Source: Thermoflexales bacterium
GTDB taxonomy: Bacteria; Chloroflexota; Anaerolineae; J036; Brachytrichaceae
NCBI GenBank assembly: GCA_025056965.1
Contig: JANWVF010000036.1
Coordinates: forward strand, 1-64,000
Direction of reading: 5' to 3'
Length of the DNA: 64,000 nucleotides
The stretch's first letter is position 1, and each line of letters opens with the position of its first letter. This document shows positions 8,640 to 17,475 of the stretch, piece after piece. Position numbers and translations under genes: made by a program. The notes beneath the pieces are model-generated. The model saw nothing but the letters and a program-made list of their open reading frames with translations, made no database searches and was not told the origin of the DNA.

Positions 8640-9959
8640 TCAATCGAACATCCGCACTTGGATTTCTGTGCCGGCCGCCAGCCGATCTACGCCGATCGGC
8701 GCGCAGGCGATGCCGTCAGCGCGCACCAGGCCGAAGATCAAGTTGGATTTGGTGGAGATCGGCTCTGCAGAGGGCATCGGATGCTCATGGGGAGCAGGCG
8801 CGGCGCCTTCCTCCAGCCTCACCGGAAACCAGTGCTCCAAGTCCCGCGGCGATTTCACCTCGCGCGCCAGCACGGCACGGGTGAACCTAGGCTGCGGCGG
8901 ATTGCGCACTCCCTGAATGCGCCAGAGCGTCGGCATGGCGAACAGCATGCCGGTCACCAGTGCGCTGATGGGGTTGCCCGGCAGCCCGAAAACCGGCTTG
9001 CCATCGCATAGGGCGAACAGCGTCGGCTTGCCGGGGCGGAACAGGATGCCATGAGCTAGGATGCCCGGCTTGCCCATCGCGTTGACCACGTCGGGCACGA
9101 AATCGCGCTCGCCTACGCTGCTGCCGGCCATGAAGATCACCATGTCGGCCTCACGCATCGCGCGCTGCGCTGCTTGCTCGAATGCGGCGCGCGCGTCAGG
9201 CAGGATGCCGAAGTCGAGCGGCTCGCCGCCGTTGCGCGCCACGAGTGCCGCGAGCATCGGCGCGTTAATGTTGCGCACCTGACCGGGGCGCGTCTCAGCT
9301 TCGGCCGGCACCAACTCGTCGCCGCTGGCAATCAACGCCACGCGCGGTTTGCGCACCACCTCGACCTGCGTGATGCCTAGCGCCAGCAACCCGCCGATCT
9401 CTTGCTCGCGCAAGCGCATGCCGGCGCAAACGACGACCTCGCCGGCCCTCACGTCCTCGCCCTGCTGGATCACGTTCTCGCCCGGAGCAAGCCTTCTGCC
9501 GGTCTGAATCTTCCGCTGTTCCTGTTGCGTGACGGAAGGCGGCGCGCCTTCCACGGCCTGCATCGGCTGCCGGTCGTCCGGTGTCAGCGACACCGCGTCC
9601 TCTAGCATCACGACGGCGTCGGCGCCCTCCGGCAAATTGCCGCCGGTATGCACCAGCGCGGCCTCGCCGTGTCGAATGGCGAACGAGGCGACCTCGCCCA
9701 TGCGCACTTCGCCGATGACGCTTAGCGTGCCCGGTGTGGCATCCGCTCGCACGGCGTAGCCATCTACCGTGCTGCGGCGGAACTCCGGCATGGGGATGGG
9801 GGAGACCACGTCGCGGGCCAGCACGCGGTGGCAGGCCTGAGCCGTCGGGATCACTTCGGTTGCCTGGACGCCATGTGCTATGCCGAAGCCTGCGGCATCC
9901 AGCGCGCCGCTCAGCTTTGCCATAGCTTCGGCCGGCGTAAGCAGGTCGAGTTTACGCAT
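8640..9959 (-). CDS. moeA: Molybdopterin molybdenumtransferase MoeA
   Basis: PMPEFRRSTVDGYAVRAD, GDELVPAE, VFGLPGNPISALV. Confidence 0.95.
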   Translation of the reverse strand: MRKLDLLTPAEAMAKLSGALDAAGFGIAHGVQATEVIPTAQACHRVLARDVVSPIPMPEFRRSTVDGYAVRADATPGTLSVIGEVRMGEVASFAIRHGEAALVHTGGNLPEGADAVVMLEDAVSLTPDDRQPMQAVEGAPPSVTQQEQRKIQTGRRLAPGENVIQQGEDVRAGEVVVCAGMRLREQEIGGLLALGITQVEVVRKPRVALIASGDELVPAEAETRPGQVRNINAPMLAALVARNGGEPLDFGILPDARAAFEQAAQRAMREADMVIFMAGSSVGERDFVPDVVNAMGKPGILAHGILFRPGKPTLFALCDGKPVFGLPGNPISALVTGMLFAMPTLWRIQGVRNPPQPRFTRAVLAREVKSPRDLEHWFPVRLEEGAAPAPHEHPMPSAEPISTKSNLIFGLVRADGIACAPIGVDRLAAGTEIQVRMFD

Positions 9960-10060
9960 CGCGGCCGATTGTACTGACGACGGGGAGACGCATTGCCTTC
10001 ACGCCCGCGCACCGGTGGGATGGTGAGATAATAGAGCAGCTCGTTGCGGCGGAGGGCAAT

Positions 10061-10834
10061 ATGACGTTCAATGCTCCGATTCATACCAATGCGCAGAGCA
10101 TTGATCGCGTCCTGCGCGCAGGCTTGCCGACGCTGCTGGTGTTCTGGCAGGAGGATTGCGCGCCCTGCCGACAGCTTGATCCGGCGCTCGACCGATTGGC
10201 GAGCGCCTATGCAGGCCGAGGGCTAGTCGCCAAGATCAACGTCAAAGACGACTTGGCGTTAGCACAGCGCTATGCGGTCGCGCAATTGCCGGGGTTGGTC
10301 TTCATCAAAGACGGCAAACCGGTTGGGCAAGGCAGCGGAGCCGCCCCTGAATCGAACCTGCGCGCATGGTTCGACTACCTGATTGCCGGTGGTGCGCGTC
10401 CGCCTCACCCGGTCGGTCCGAGCATTCCACTCGCGGACGCCTCACCGTCGGCATCGGCGACGGCGCAGCAGACAAGACCAACGCAGCCGGTGGCTGCAGA
10501 AGTGCCCGGGCATCCGATTACGCTGAGCGACGCGACATTCGACCAAGAAGTAGGGCGCAGCGATAAACCGGTGCTGGTGGATTTCTGGGCGCCTTGGTGC
10601 GGCCCATGTCGAATGGTCGCGCCGACGATTGAGCAGCTCGCCCGCGAGTTTGCCGGGCGTGCCGTGGTTGCCAAACTCAACGTGGATGATAACCCGCGCA
10701 CGGCTGAGCGGTTCGGCGTGCGCGGCATCCCAACGCTGATGATTTTCAAGGGCGGGCGGCTTGTTGAGCGGTGGACCGGCGTGCAACCAGCGGCGATCCT
10801 GCGCCAGGCGCTGGCGCGATACACGGGCGGGTAA
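10061..10834 (+). CDS. Tandem thioredoxin-domain protein
   Basis: Two Trx folds: EDCAPCRQLDP (CxxC) and VDFWAPWCGPCRMVAP. Confidence 0.92.
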   Translation: MTFNAPIHTNAQSIDRVLRAGLPTLLVFWQEDCAPCRQLDPALDRLASAYAGRGLVAKINVKDDLALAQRYAVAQLPGLVFIKDGKPVGQGSGAAPESNLRAWFDYLIAGGARPPHPVGPSIPLADASPSASATAQQTRPTQPVAAEVPGHPITLSDATFDQEVGRSDKPVLVDFWAPWCGPCRMVAPTIEQLAREFAGRAVVAKLNVDDNPRTAERFGVRGIPTLMIFKGGRLVERWTGVQPAAILRQALARYTGG

Positions 10835-10854
10835 TGCTCTAGGCGGCGAGAATT

Positions 10855-11919
10855 TCACCGGCGCATCGCGCGCGCTAGGCTCACAATGTCCCCCAGCACG
10901 CCACTCGCCGTTACCTCTTGCCCTGCGCCGCGACCGCTCACGGCGAGCGGGTTATCGCCGAAATAGCGCGTGTGGAAGACGACAATGCTGTCGCTGCTGC
11001 GAATGCTGCCCAGCTTGCTCTCCGGCGCTGCGCCTACTAGCCCGACGCGCAGCTTGCCGTCGGCGATCTCGGCAGCGTAGCGCAGTTTGCGACCGCCGGC
11101 GGTCAGCTCGGCTGCGCGCCGTTTCATCGGCGCGTCAAGCGCGTCGGCTGCGCGCAAGAATTCATCTACGCTCAGGGCGTCCATCTCCGGCGGATACAAC
11201 GACTCAACAGCGACATCGCGCATCTCCAGCCGGTAGCCCAACATGCGGGCTAGGATGAGTGCCTTACGCGCTGCGTCCAAGCCGCCCAGATCCTGGCGCG
11301 GATCAGGTTCGGTGTAGCCTCTGGCCTTTGCATCGCGCACAGCTTGGCCGAAGGGCACGCCGGCCTCTAGTTGCGACGAAAGGAAGCCCAACGTCCCGCT
11401 CAGCGAGCCTTCGATGCGCAGGATTTCATCGCCGCTATCCAGCAGCGTGTTGAGCGTGCTGATAACTGGCAGCGCTGCGCCGCAGGTCGTCTCCCAGCGG
11501 GCGCGTTCGTCGGCGATCGCATCCCACCAGCGCAGGTCGCCGGCCAGCGGCAGCTTGTTGGCCAACACCACGCCCATGCCGCGCGCCTTCGCTTCGATCA
11601 GCCAGGGCGTAGTGCCGTCGGTGGCTGTGGTATCAACGATGATCGTGTGGGTTGGCAGGGCGCTAAGGGCCAGCGGCTGGGAATGCTCGGCTAGGCGTTC
11701 GCCGCGACTTTTGCGGTCGAGCAGGTCGCGGATGTCCGCGTCAGGCAAGCCGGACGGCGCGATGACGGACGAAACGCTATCTGCGACGCCGACGATTGCG
11801 AGCTGCAAGCGGTTGCGTCGCGCATGCCGCTCGCGAGCGGCGAGGATCTGGCGGGCTAACGCGCGGCCTACACCGCCGAAGCCCAGCAAGAACACGGGTT
11901 GGACATATAGGTCATTCAT
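10855..11919 (-). CDS. hom: Homoserine dehydrogenase
   Basis: GFGGVGRALARQI, ANKLPLA, EGSLSGTLGFLSS, GYTEPDPRQDLGGLDAARKALILAR. Confidence 0.93.
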   Translation of the reverse strand: MNDLYVQPVFLLGFGGVGRALARQILAARERHARRNRLQLAIVGVADSVSSVIAPSGLPDADIRDLLDRKSRGERLAEHSQPLALSALPTHTIIVDTTATDGTTPWLIEAKARGMGVVLANKLPLAGDLRWWDAIADERARWETTCGAALPVISTLNTLLDSGDEILRIEGSLSGTLGFLSSQLEAGVPFGQAVRDAKARGYTEPDPRQDLGGLDAARKALILARMLGYRLEMRDVAVESLYPPEMDALSVDEFLRAADALDAPMKRRAAELTAGGRKLRYAAEIADGKLRVGLVGAAPESKLGSIRSSDSIVVFHTRYFGDNPLAVSGRGAGQEVTASGVLGDIVSLARAMRR

Positions 11920-11966
11920 TTGACGACGGCAGTATAATGTCGGCGGTTAGTATCACGAGGGGAGCA

Positions 11967-11999
11967 ATGTTCGTCTTCAATCGTCGCCTCCACGCATGA
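11967..11999 (+). CDS. Candidate 10-aa leader ORF upstream of RNase J
   Basis: GAGGGGAGCA-ATG then MFVFNRRLHA-TGA; perfect TATAAT at 11933-11938. Confidence 0.35.
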   Translation: MFVFNRRLHA

Positions 12000-12160
12000 A
12001 TACGCATTTGCATCGCGAGGCGATGCGCCCGCGACGATACCCCGCACGCGATCAAATCTTCCAACTTTTGCAATCGAACGTATCCGGCGCGCTGCTCTTA
12101 CGTAAGCTTCGCGCGCTGCACTTCATCGCTCACGCTCGGCAATGTCAGCTAAACCTTTGA
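11996..12160 (+). CDS. Candidate 54-aa upstream ORF overlapping RNase J start
   Basis: ATGA overlap with preceding mini-ORF; MNTHLHREAMRPRRYPARDQIFQLLQSNVSGALLLRKLRALHFIAHARQCQLNL; stop lies 16 nt inside RNase J ORF. Confidence 0.3.
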   Translation: MNTHLHREAMRPRRYPARDQIFQLLQSNVSGALLLRKLRALHFIAHARQCQLNL

Positions 12161-13791
12161 AATGGGTTCCCATCGGTGGCCTCGGCGAAGTCGGCAAGAA
12201 CATGATGATGTTCGAGTACGACGAGCACATCTTGCTCATAGACGCCGGCATCATGTTCCCGGAGTCGGACATGCTCGGTGTGGACGCCGTGATTCCGGAT
12301 TATGGATTCCTGAAGGACAAACGGGATCGGGTGCGCGCTCTCATCGTTACCCATGGCCATGAGGATCACACCGGCGCGATTATGCACGTCGTGCGCGACT
12401 TTCCCGGCGTGCCGATCTACGCCACGCCGCTCACGCGCGGCCTGCTCGAGGTCAAACTCAAGGACGCTAAGTTGCTCGGCCAAACAAAGATTCACACCGT
12501 GGCTACCGATGGCGAGATCGTCATCGGGCCGTTCAAGGTGGAGTTCTTCCGCATGTGCCACAGTATCCCCGACAATGTGGGGTTAGGTATTACCACGCCG
12601 GCGGGGCTGGTCGTGCACAGCGGCGACTTTAAGTTTGACCATACGCCGGTGGACGGCAAACCGTCGAACTTTGCCAAGCTGGCCGAGTTTGCCGGTCGCA
12701 GTGTGCTGGCGCTGTTCGCAGATAGCACGAACGCCGAGATTGCCGGCACTACGCCTAGCGAGCGGGCGATCGAGCCAACGTTCGAGCACATCTTCCGGGA
12801 TGCCGAAGGCCGGGTCATCGTGGCCACCTTCGCTTCCCTGATCTCGCGGGTGCAACAAGTAGTCAACGTATGCGACATCTACGGTCGCAAACTTGCCCTG
12901 GCCGGCACCAGCATGATCGAGAACGTCAAGATGGCCCAGAAGATGGGCTACCTGGAGATTCCCGACGGCATGCTGATACGGTTGGAGGAGGCCAACAAGA
13001 TGAAGCCCGACAGCGTTGCGATCATGGCGACCGGCACCCAAGGCGAGCCGAGCGCAGTGCTCGGCCGCATGGCAGTGGGCAAACATCCGATCCTCAGCGT
13101 GATGCCGGGGGATACGATCGTGATGTCGGCGCACCCTATCCCGGGCAACGAGGAATACATCCATCGCATCATTAACCGACTCTTCCAGAAGGGCGCGGAG
13201 GTGCTCTACGATCCAGTCGCTAAGGTGCACGTCTCCGGTCACGCCAGCCAGGAGGAGCAGAAGTTGCTGATGAGCCTGATCCGCCCGAAGTATTTCATCC
13301 CCATCCATGGTGAGCTGCGCATGCTGAAGGCGCATGCGCGGCTGGCGCACGAGCTGGGCATCTCATCCGACCGGACATTCGTCGTCGAGAACGGCACGCC
13401 AATCGAGTTCGTGGACGGCGAAGCGCGCCAACTGGATCGCATCCCGGGCGGCTACGTGTTCGTGGACGGCAGCGGGGTGGGCGACATTGGCAAAGCCGTG
13501 ATTCGCGATCGGGAGGTGCTGGCGCGCGATGGCTTCGTCATTGCGGTGATTCGTCGAGACGAGGAAGGCCGGCTGGTCGCTAACCCGGAGATCATCACGC
13601 GCGGCTTCGTCTACATGAAAGACGCCGAGCCGCTTCTGCAGGCCATGTCCCAGGCCGTCGCCGACGCTGTGCGCGATGTCACCGACACGATGAGCGAAGT
13701 CGCCATCCGCGAGCGCGCCATTGACGCGCTGAGCCGATTAATCTACAACGAGACCAAGCGCCGACCGATGATCGTCCCGATTGTCGCGTGA
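12142..13791 (+). CDS. rnj: Ribonuclease J
   Basis: GGLGEVGKNMMMFEY, VTHGHEDHTGA, SVMPGDTIVMSAHPIPGNE, SGHASQEEQKLLMSLIRPKYFIPIHGE. Confidence 0.97.
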   Translation: MSAKPLKWVPIGGLGEVGKNMMMFEYDEHILLIDAGIMFPESDMLGVDAVIPDYGFLKDKRDRVRALIVTHGHEDHTGAIMHVVRDFPGVPIYATPLTRGLLEVKLKDAKLLGQTKIHTVATDGEIVIGPFKVEFFRMCHSIPDNVGLGITTPAGLVVHSGDFKFDHTPVDGKPSNFAKLAEFAGRSVLALFADSTNAEIAGTTPSERAIEPTFEHIFRDAEGRVIVATFASLISRVQQVVNVCDIYGRKLALAGTSMIENVKMAQKMGYLEIPDGMLIRLEEANKMKPDSVAIMATGTQGEPSAVLGRMAVGKHPILSVMPGDTIVMSAHPIPGNEEYIHRIINRLFQKGAEVLYDPVAKVHVSGHASQEEQKLLMSLIRPKYFIPIHGELRMLKAHARLAHELGISSDRTFVVENGTPIEFVDGEARQLDRIPGGYVFVDGSGVGDIGKAVIRDREVLARDGFVIAVIRRDEEGRLVANPEIITRGFVYMKDAEPLLQAMSQAVADAVRDVTDTMSEVAIRERAIDALSRLIYNETKRRPMIVPIVA

Positions 13792-13809
13792 ACGGACGGT
13801 GCGCCCTTG

Positions 13810-14493
13810 CTACTCTGAGCCAGTCCCTTGTGGAAAGAGCACCACGCCCAGGCCGCCGCGGATGATCAGGTAACGCGGTTGTTGGGGAATTGGCTCGATC
13901 TTGCGGCGCACACGATAAATTAGCTCGTGCAGGCTGTCCCGGTTGCGCTGGTCTCCCCATACCGCATGGATCACGGCGGGATACTCACAGATCTGGTTGG
14001 GATACTGCATGAGATATTTCACCAGCCGATACTCGGTTCGCGATAGGGGCTCAGGCAGCTGTTGACCGTCGCGCCACACTGCTGCGCTGGGGCTGATCCA
14101 CAGGCCTACTTGAGTTGGGGGCAACTCGGCCGGAGGCGCCAACCGCCCGTTATCCGCATTAGTCGGATCGGTCACGTGCGCCGGTGCGGTTCGCTCCAAA
14201 TAGTAGAACGTCACGTCGAATGAATTGCCGATTCGGATGCGATCCCCGTTCTGTAACTTGACCTTAGCCTTATGCAGAAGGTAGCCGTTGACGAGAGTGC
14301 CATTGTAGCTATGGTCTTCTAGAAACCAGGCATCTTCCTCGAACACCAAGCGAGCATGCTCCCGTGAGGCGTGCAGGTCATCGTGAGGGAGGCGGATGTC
14401 GTCCGAACCGATCGCGCTCCGTCCGATAAGGATCACGGTTTTGCGCAGGCTGTAATACTCTCCAGAGCGCAGGTTCGACTGCAGTAGTGCCAT
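13810..14493 (-). CDS. FHA domain protein with C-terminal winged-helix DNA-binding domain
   Basis: FHA core GRSAIGSDDIRLPHDDLHASREHARL...DHSYNGTLVNG; C-terminal LSRTEYRLVKYL...YRVRRKIEP. Alternative start at 14550. Confidence 0.87.
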   Translation of the reverse strand: MALLQSNLRSGEYYSLRKTVILIGRSAIGSDDIRLPHDDLHASREHARLVFEEDAWFLEDHSYNGTLVNGYLLHKAKVKLQNGDRIRIGNSFDVTFYYLERTAPAHVTDPTNADNGRLAPPAELPPTQVGLWISPSAAVWRDGQQLPEPLSRTEYRLVKYLMQYPNQICEYPAVIHAVWGDQRNRDSLHELIYRVRRKIEPIPQQPRYLIIRGGLGVVLFPQGTGSE

Positions 14494-14605
14494 TCGCAAG
14501 GGAGGTACGATATCCAATGATGCGCTGCTCACAGCGCATATTCTACGCATTCTCTAAGTGCAGGCGTCAACCTGCCGCTGTGCTACTTTTCGCCTCGCGA
14601 TGAGC

Positions 14606-14639
14606 GCATGGCGCGCGATTGCCGAAGCGCGCGCCATGC
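14606..14639. repeat. 12-bp perfect GC-rich inverted repeat (hairpin)
   Basis: GCATGGCGCGCG-attgccgaag-CGCGCGCCATGC. Confidence 0.85.
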
Positions 14640-14725
14640 ACGCCGGCGCGATTTTCGAGGCGCGCCTATTTTGTGTATGCGATATGCGATACACTTAGCG
14701 CGCGCCCTGGCACAAAGGCATTGCC

Positions 14726-16237
14726 ATGAAGAAGTCTTTCGTCGCACTCGTCGGTCGCCCGAACGTCGGCAAGAGCACCCTGTTCAACCGCATAGTCGGC
14801 GAGCGCCTATCGGTGGTGGATGATCGCCCCGGCACCACGCGCGACCGCATCCAAGCGCCCGTGACCTGGCGCGGCGTCGAGTTCACGCTCGTGGACACCG
14901 GCGGCATCGAGCCGTTGGAGCCGCTGCGCGACAAAGACACGCCCGCGCTTGCCGAGGCGTCGGTGAACTTCGTGCGCGAAATTCGCGAACAAGCCGAAAT
15001 TGCCATCGCCGAAGCCGATGTGGTCGTGTTCACCGTGGATGCGCAGGCCGGCCTGACGGCTGCCGACGAAGCTGTGGCCGAAATTCTGCGCAAGCTGATC
15101 GGCCAACGCCAGCGTCAAGGCAAATCCACACCGCCCGTCCTCGTCGCAGCGAGCAAAGCCGAAGCGCAGGCGCCGCGCGATGCCAGCGTTGAGTTCTACA
15201 AGCTTGGCCTGGGCGAGGTCTACGCCGTCAGCGGCATTCACGGCAACGGCGTAGCCGATTTGCTCGATGCGATCGTCGCGGCTATCCCGCCGCAACCGGC
15301 CGAAGAAGAGGCGCCGGATGAGTCTGTCAAGATCGCACTCGTAGGCCGCCCCAACGTCGGCAAATCCTCGCTGTTCAATTGCCTGATCGGCGAGCAGCGG
15401 GTAATTGTGAGCGATGTACCGGGCACCACGCGCGATGCGATTGATACGCGCATCGAGTTCGTGGAGGGCCAATCATCTCCGGTGGATGGCAAGGGGCTTG
15501 CCGAGGTGACCCCTCCGACGCATGCGCCGACCGTCATCCCGATCACTTTGATTGATACCGCGGGCATCCGCAAGCGCGGCAGCATCACCCCCGGCGTGGA
15601 GAAGTGGAGCGTGTTGCGCGCCTTTAGGGCGGTCGAGCGCAGCGATGTGGCCCTGCTGCTGCTCGACGCGACTGAGGGGATCGTCGCGCAGGACGAACAC
15701 ATTGCCGGCTACATCCTCGACGAGAAGAAGGGCGCCGTCGTCGTGGTCAACAAGTGGGATTTGATCGAGAGCGCCGCGACGGTGGCGCGCGCAGCAAAGC
15801 CGGTGGAAGGGCTGGGCTTGCTGACGCCCAAGATGCAGGACTTCCTGAACTTAGTTCAGCAGCGGTTGAACTTCATGGCCTATGTGCCAGTGCTCTTCGT
15901 CAGCGCCAAGACCGGCTTTCGCGCCGACCACATCCTGCCGACCGCCCTGCGCGTGTACGAGGCGCGCGCCATGCGCATCTCGACCAGCGACCTCATGCGC
16001 ATTGTGCGTGAGGCCAGCGAACGGCACGCTCCACCCACCCACGCCGGCAAACGCCTGAAGATCTACATGGCGACACAGGTCGGCGTGAACCCGCCTACGT
16101 TCGTCTTCCACGTCAACGACGCGAAGCTGGTGCACTTTACCTACCAGCGCTTCTTGGAGAACTGCCTGCGCGAGGCATTCACCTTCCTTGGCACGCCGAT
16201 TCGCTTGATCTTCCGCGGGCGAAACGAGGATCGTTAG
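14726..16237 (+). CDS. der: Ribosome biogenesis GTPase Der (EngA)
   Basis: Two GRPNVGKS(T/S)LFN P-loops, DTGG and DTAG G3 motifs, KH-like C-terminal domain. Confidence 0.97.
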   Translation: MKKSFVALVGRPNVGKSTLFNRIVGERLSVVDDRPGTTRDRIQAPVTWRGVEFTLVDTGGIEPLEPLRDKDTPALAEASVNFVREIREQAEIAIAEADVVVFTVDAQAGLTAADEAVAEILRKLIGQRQRQGKSTPPVLVAASKAEAQAPRDASVEFYKLGLGEVYAVSGIHGNGVADLLDAIVAAIPPQPAEEEAPDESVKIALVGRPNVGKSSLFNCLIGEQRVIVSDVPGTTRDAIDTRIEFVEGQSSPVDGKGLAEVTPPTHAPTVIPITLIDTAGIRKRGSITPGVEKWSVLRAFRAVERSDVALLLLDATEGIVAQDEHIAGYILDEKKGAVVVVNKWDLIESAATVARAAKPVEGLGLLTPKMQDFLNLVQQRLNFMAYVPVLFVSAKTGFRADHILPTALRVYEARAMRISTSDLMRIVREASERHAPPTHAGKRLKIYMATQVGVNPPTFVFHVNDAKLVHFTYQRFLENCLREAFTFLGTPIRLIFRGRNEDR

Positions 16238-16974
16238 GCGAAGCCCGGCAAGCCAAACGCGCCAAGCACGGCCACGCTGGCCGGCGCAAGGACCAGCGCC
16301 GGCAAGTAGTTGGCCAGCCGAATCTTCTTCAGGTCGAGCAACGTGAGGCCGATGCCGACGATGAGCAGCGCGCCAGTGGCCGACAACACGGCCAACATAG
16401 GCGCGCTGAACCAGGCTTGCAGTTGGCCGGCCAGCAGCGAGATGCCCCCCTGCACCACGGCGATCGTGATAATCGAAAACCCCACCCCGATGCCGAGCGA
16501 GGCAGCAAAGGCCAGCGCAGCGAAGCCGTCGAGCGTGCTTTTGATGGCCAGCAGGGAGTAATCTCCGCGCAATCCGTCTTGGATCGAGCCAAGGATGGTC
16601 ATCGGCCCGACGCAGAACACCAAGCTGGCGGCGACGTAACCTCGGATGAAGCGGGCAGTGCTTTCGGCATCGCCGCTGCGGGCAAAGCGCCGCTCCAGCG
16701 CTGCGCCCAAGCGATGCAGCGCGCCGTCAATATCCAGCCACTCGCCTAAGATGCCGCCGAACAGGATGCTGAGCAGAATGACGATGAACTTGAACGGCGC
16801 GTTCTCTTGATCGGCCATGGCGTCCACTATGTTGAGAATGGCATAGCCGAGGGTGCTCAGGCCGAGGCCGGTGAGCACGGTCTCGCGCATCCGCGTCGGC
16901 AGGCGATTGCCCAGGGATACACCCAGCGCCGTGCCGATCAACACCGTGACGATGTTCAGGATCGTGCCGATCAT
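16234..16974 (-). CDS. DUF554 family membrane protein
   Basis: MIGTILNIVTVLIGTALGVSLGNRLP..., VLILSILFGGILGEWLDID, multiple TM helices. Confidence 0.88.
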   Translation of the reverse strand: MIGTILNIVTVLIGTALGVSLGNRLPTRMRETVLTGLGLSTLGYAILNIVDAMADQENAPFKFIVILLSILFGGILGEWLDIDGALHRLGAALERRFARSGDAESTARFIRGYVAASLVFCVGPMTILGSIQDGLRGDYSLLAIKSTLDGFAALAFAASLGIGVGFSIITIAVVQGGISLLAGQLQAWFSAPMLAVLSATGALLIVGIGLTLLDLKKIRLANYLPALVLAPASVAVLGAFGLPGFA

Positions 16975-17055
16975 CTCCTCTGGCTTCTCTGAGATTCCGG
17001 AGATTCGGGTTAGGGGGCGAGGACTGGAGGACGCGCGGCTGCGCTTGCCGGTCGC

Positions 17056-17283
17056 TCATTCATCGTCGTCGTCTGTTCCCATTACCCTCACGCGCAATTC
17101 GGCTTGGTCGAGCAAGCGAGCGCAGTGTGCCGCGAGCTGTTGGCCGCGCGCGTAGAGTTCCAACGATCGGTCGAGGGGCAATTCGCCGCGCTCGAGTTGC
17201 ACGACGATCGCCTCGAGCTGTTGGAACGCTTGCTCGAAGGTCAGCTGCTCGATGGCTAACTCGGCGGTCTCTTTCTTGGGCAT
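17056..17283 (-). CDS. xseB: Exodeoxyribonuclease VII small subunit
   Basis: LTFEQAFQQLEAIVVQLERGELPLDRSLELYARGQQLAAHCARLLDQAELRV. Confidence 0.93.
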   Translation of the reverse strand: MPKKETAELAIEQLTFEQAFQQLEAIVVQLERGELPLDRSLELYARGQQLAAHCARLLDQAELRVRVMGTDDDDE

Positions 17284-17365
17284 GGGCGGATGTTACCGCA
17301 CGGGACGAATGCCGGGGCGTGAAGCTGAGCAGCTCACTACATGTAGAATCCTTTTCGCTCGTCAG

Positions 17366-17459
17366 GAGGGTGGATACGCCCCGGTGGGCGTCCTGGTCTT
17401 CAAAACCAGTGGCAGGTTGCTCGGCAAGCTGCGGTGAGTTCGACTCTCATCCGCCCTCG
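17366..17459 (+). tRNA. selC: tRNA-Sec (selenocysteine, anticodon TCA)
   Basis: 94 nt: 8-bp acceptor GAGGGTGG/CCGCCCTC, long D stem ACGCCC/GGGCGT, CTGGT-CTTCAAA-ACCAG anticodon arm, long variable arm GGCAGGTTGCTCGGCAAGCTGC, T arm GTGAG-TTCGACT-CTCAT, discriminator G. Confidence 0.93.
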
Positions 17460-17475
17460 TATTCGTCGCGGGTGC

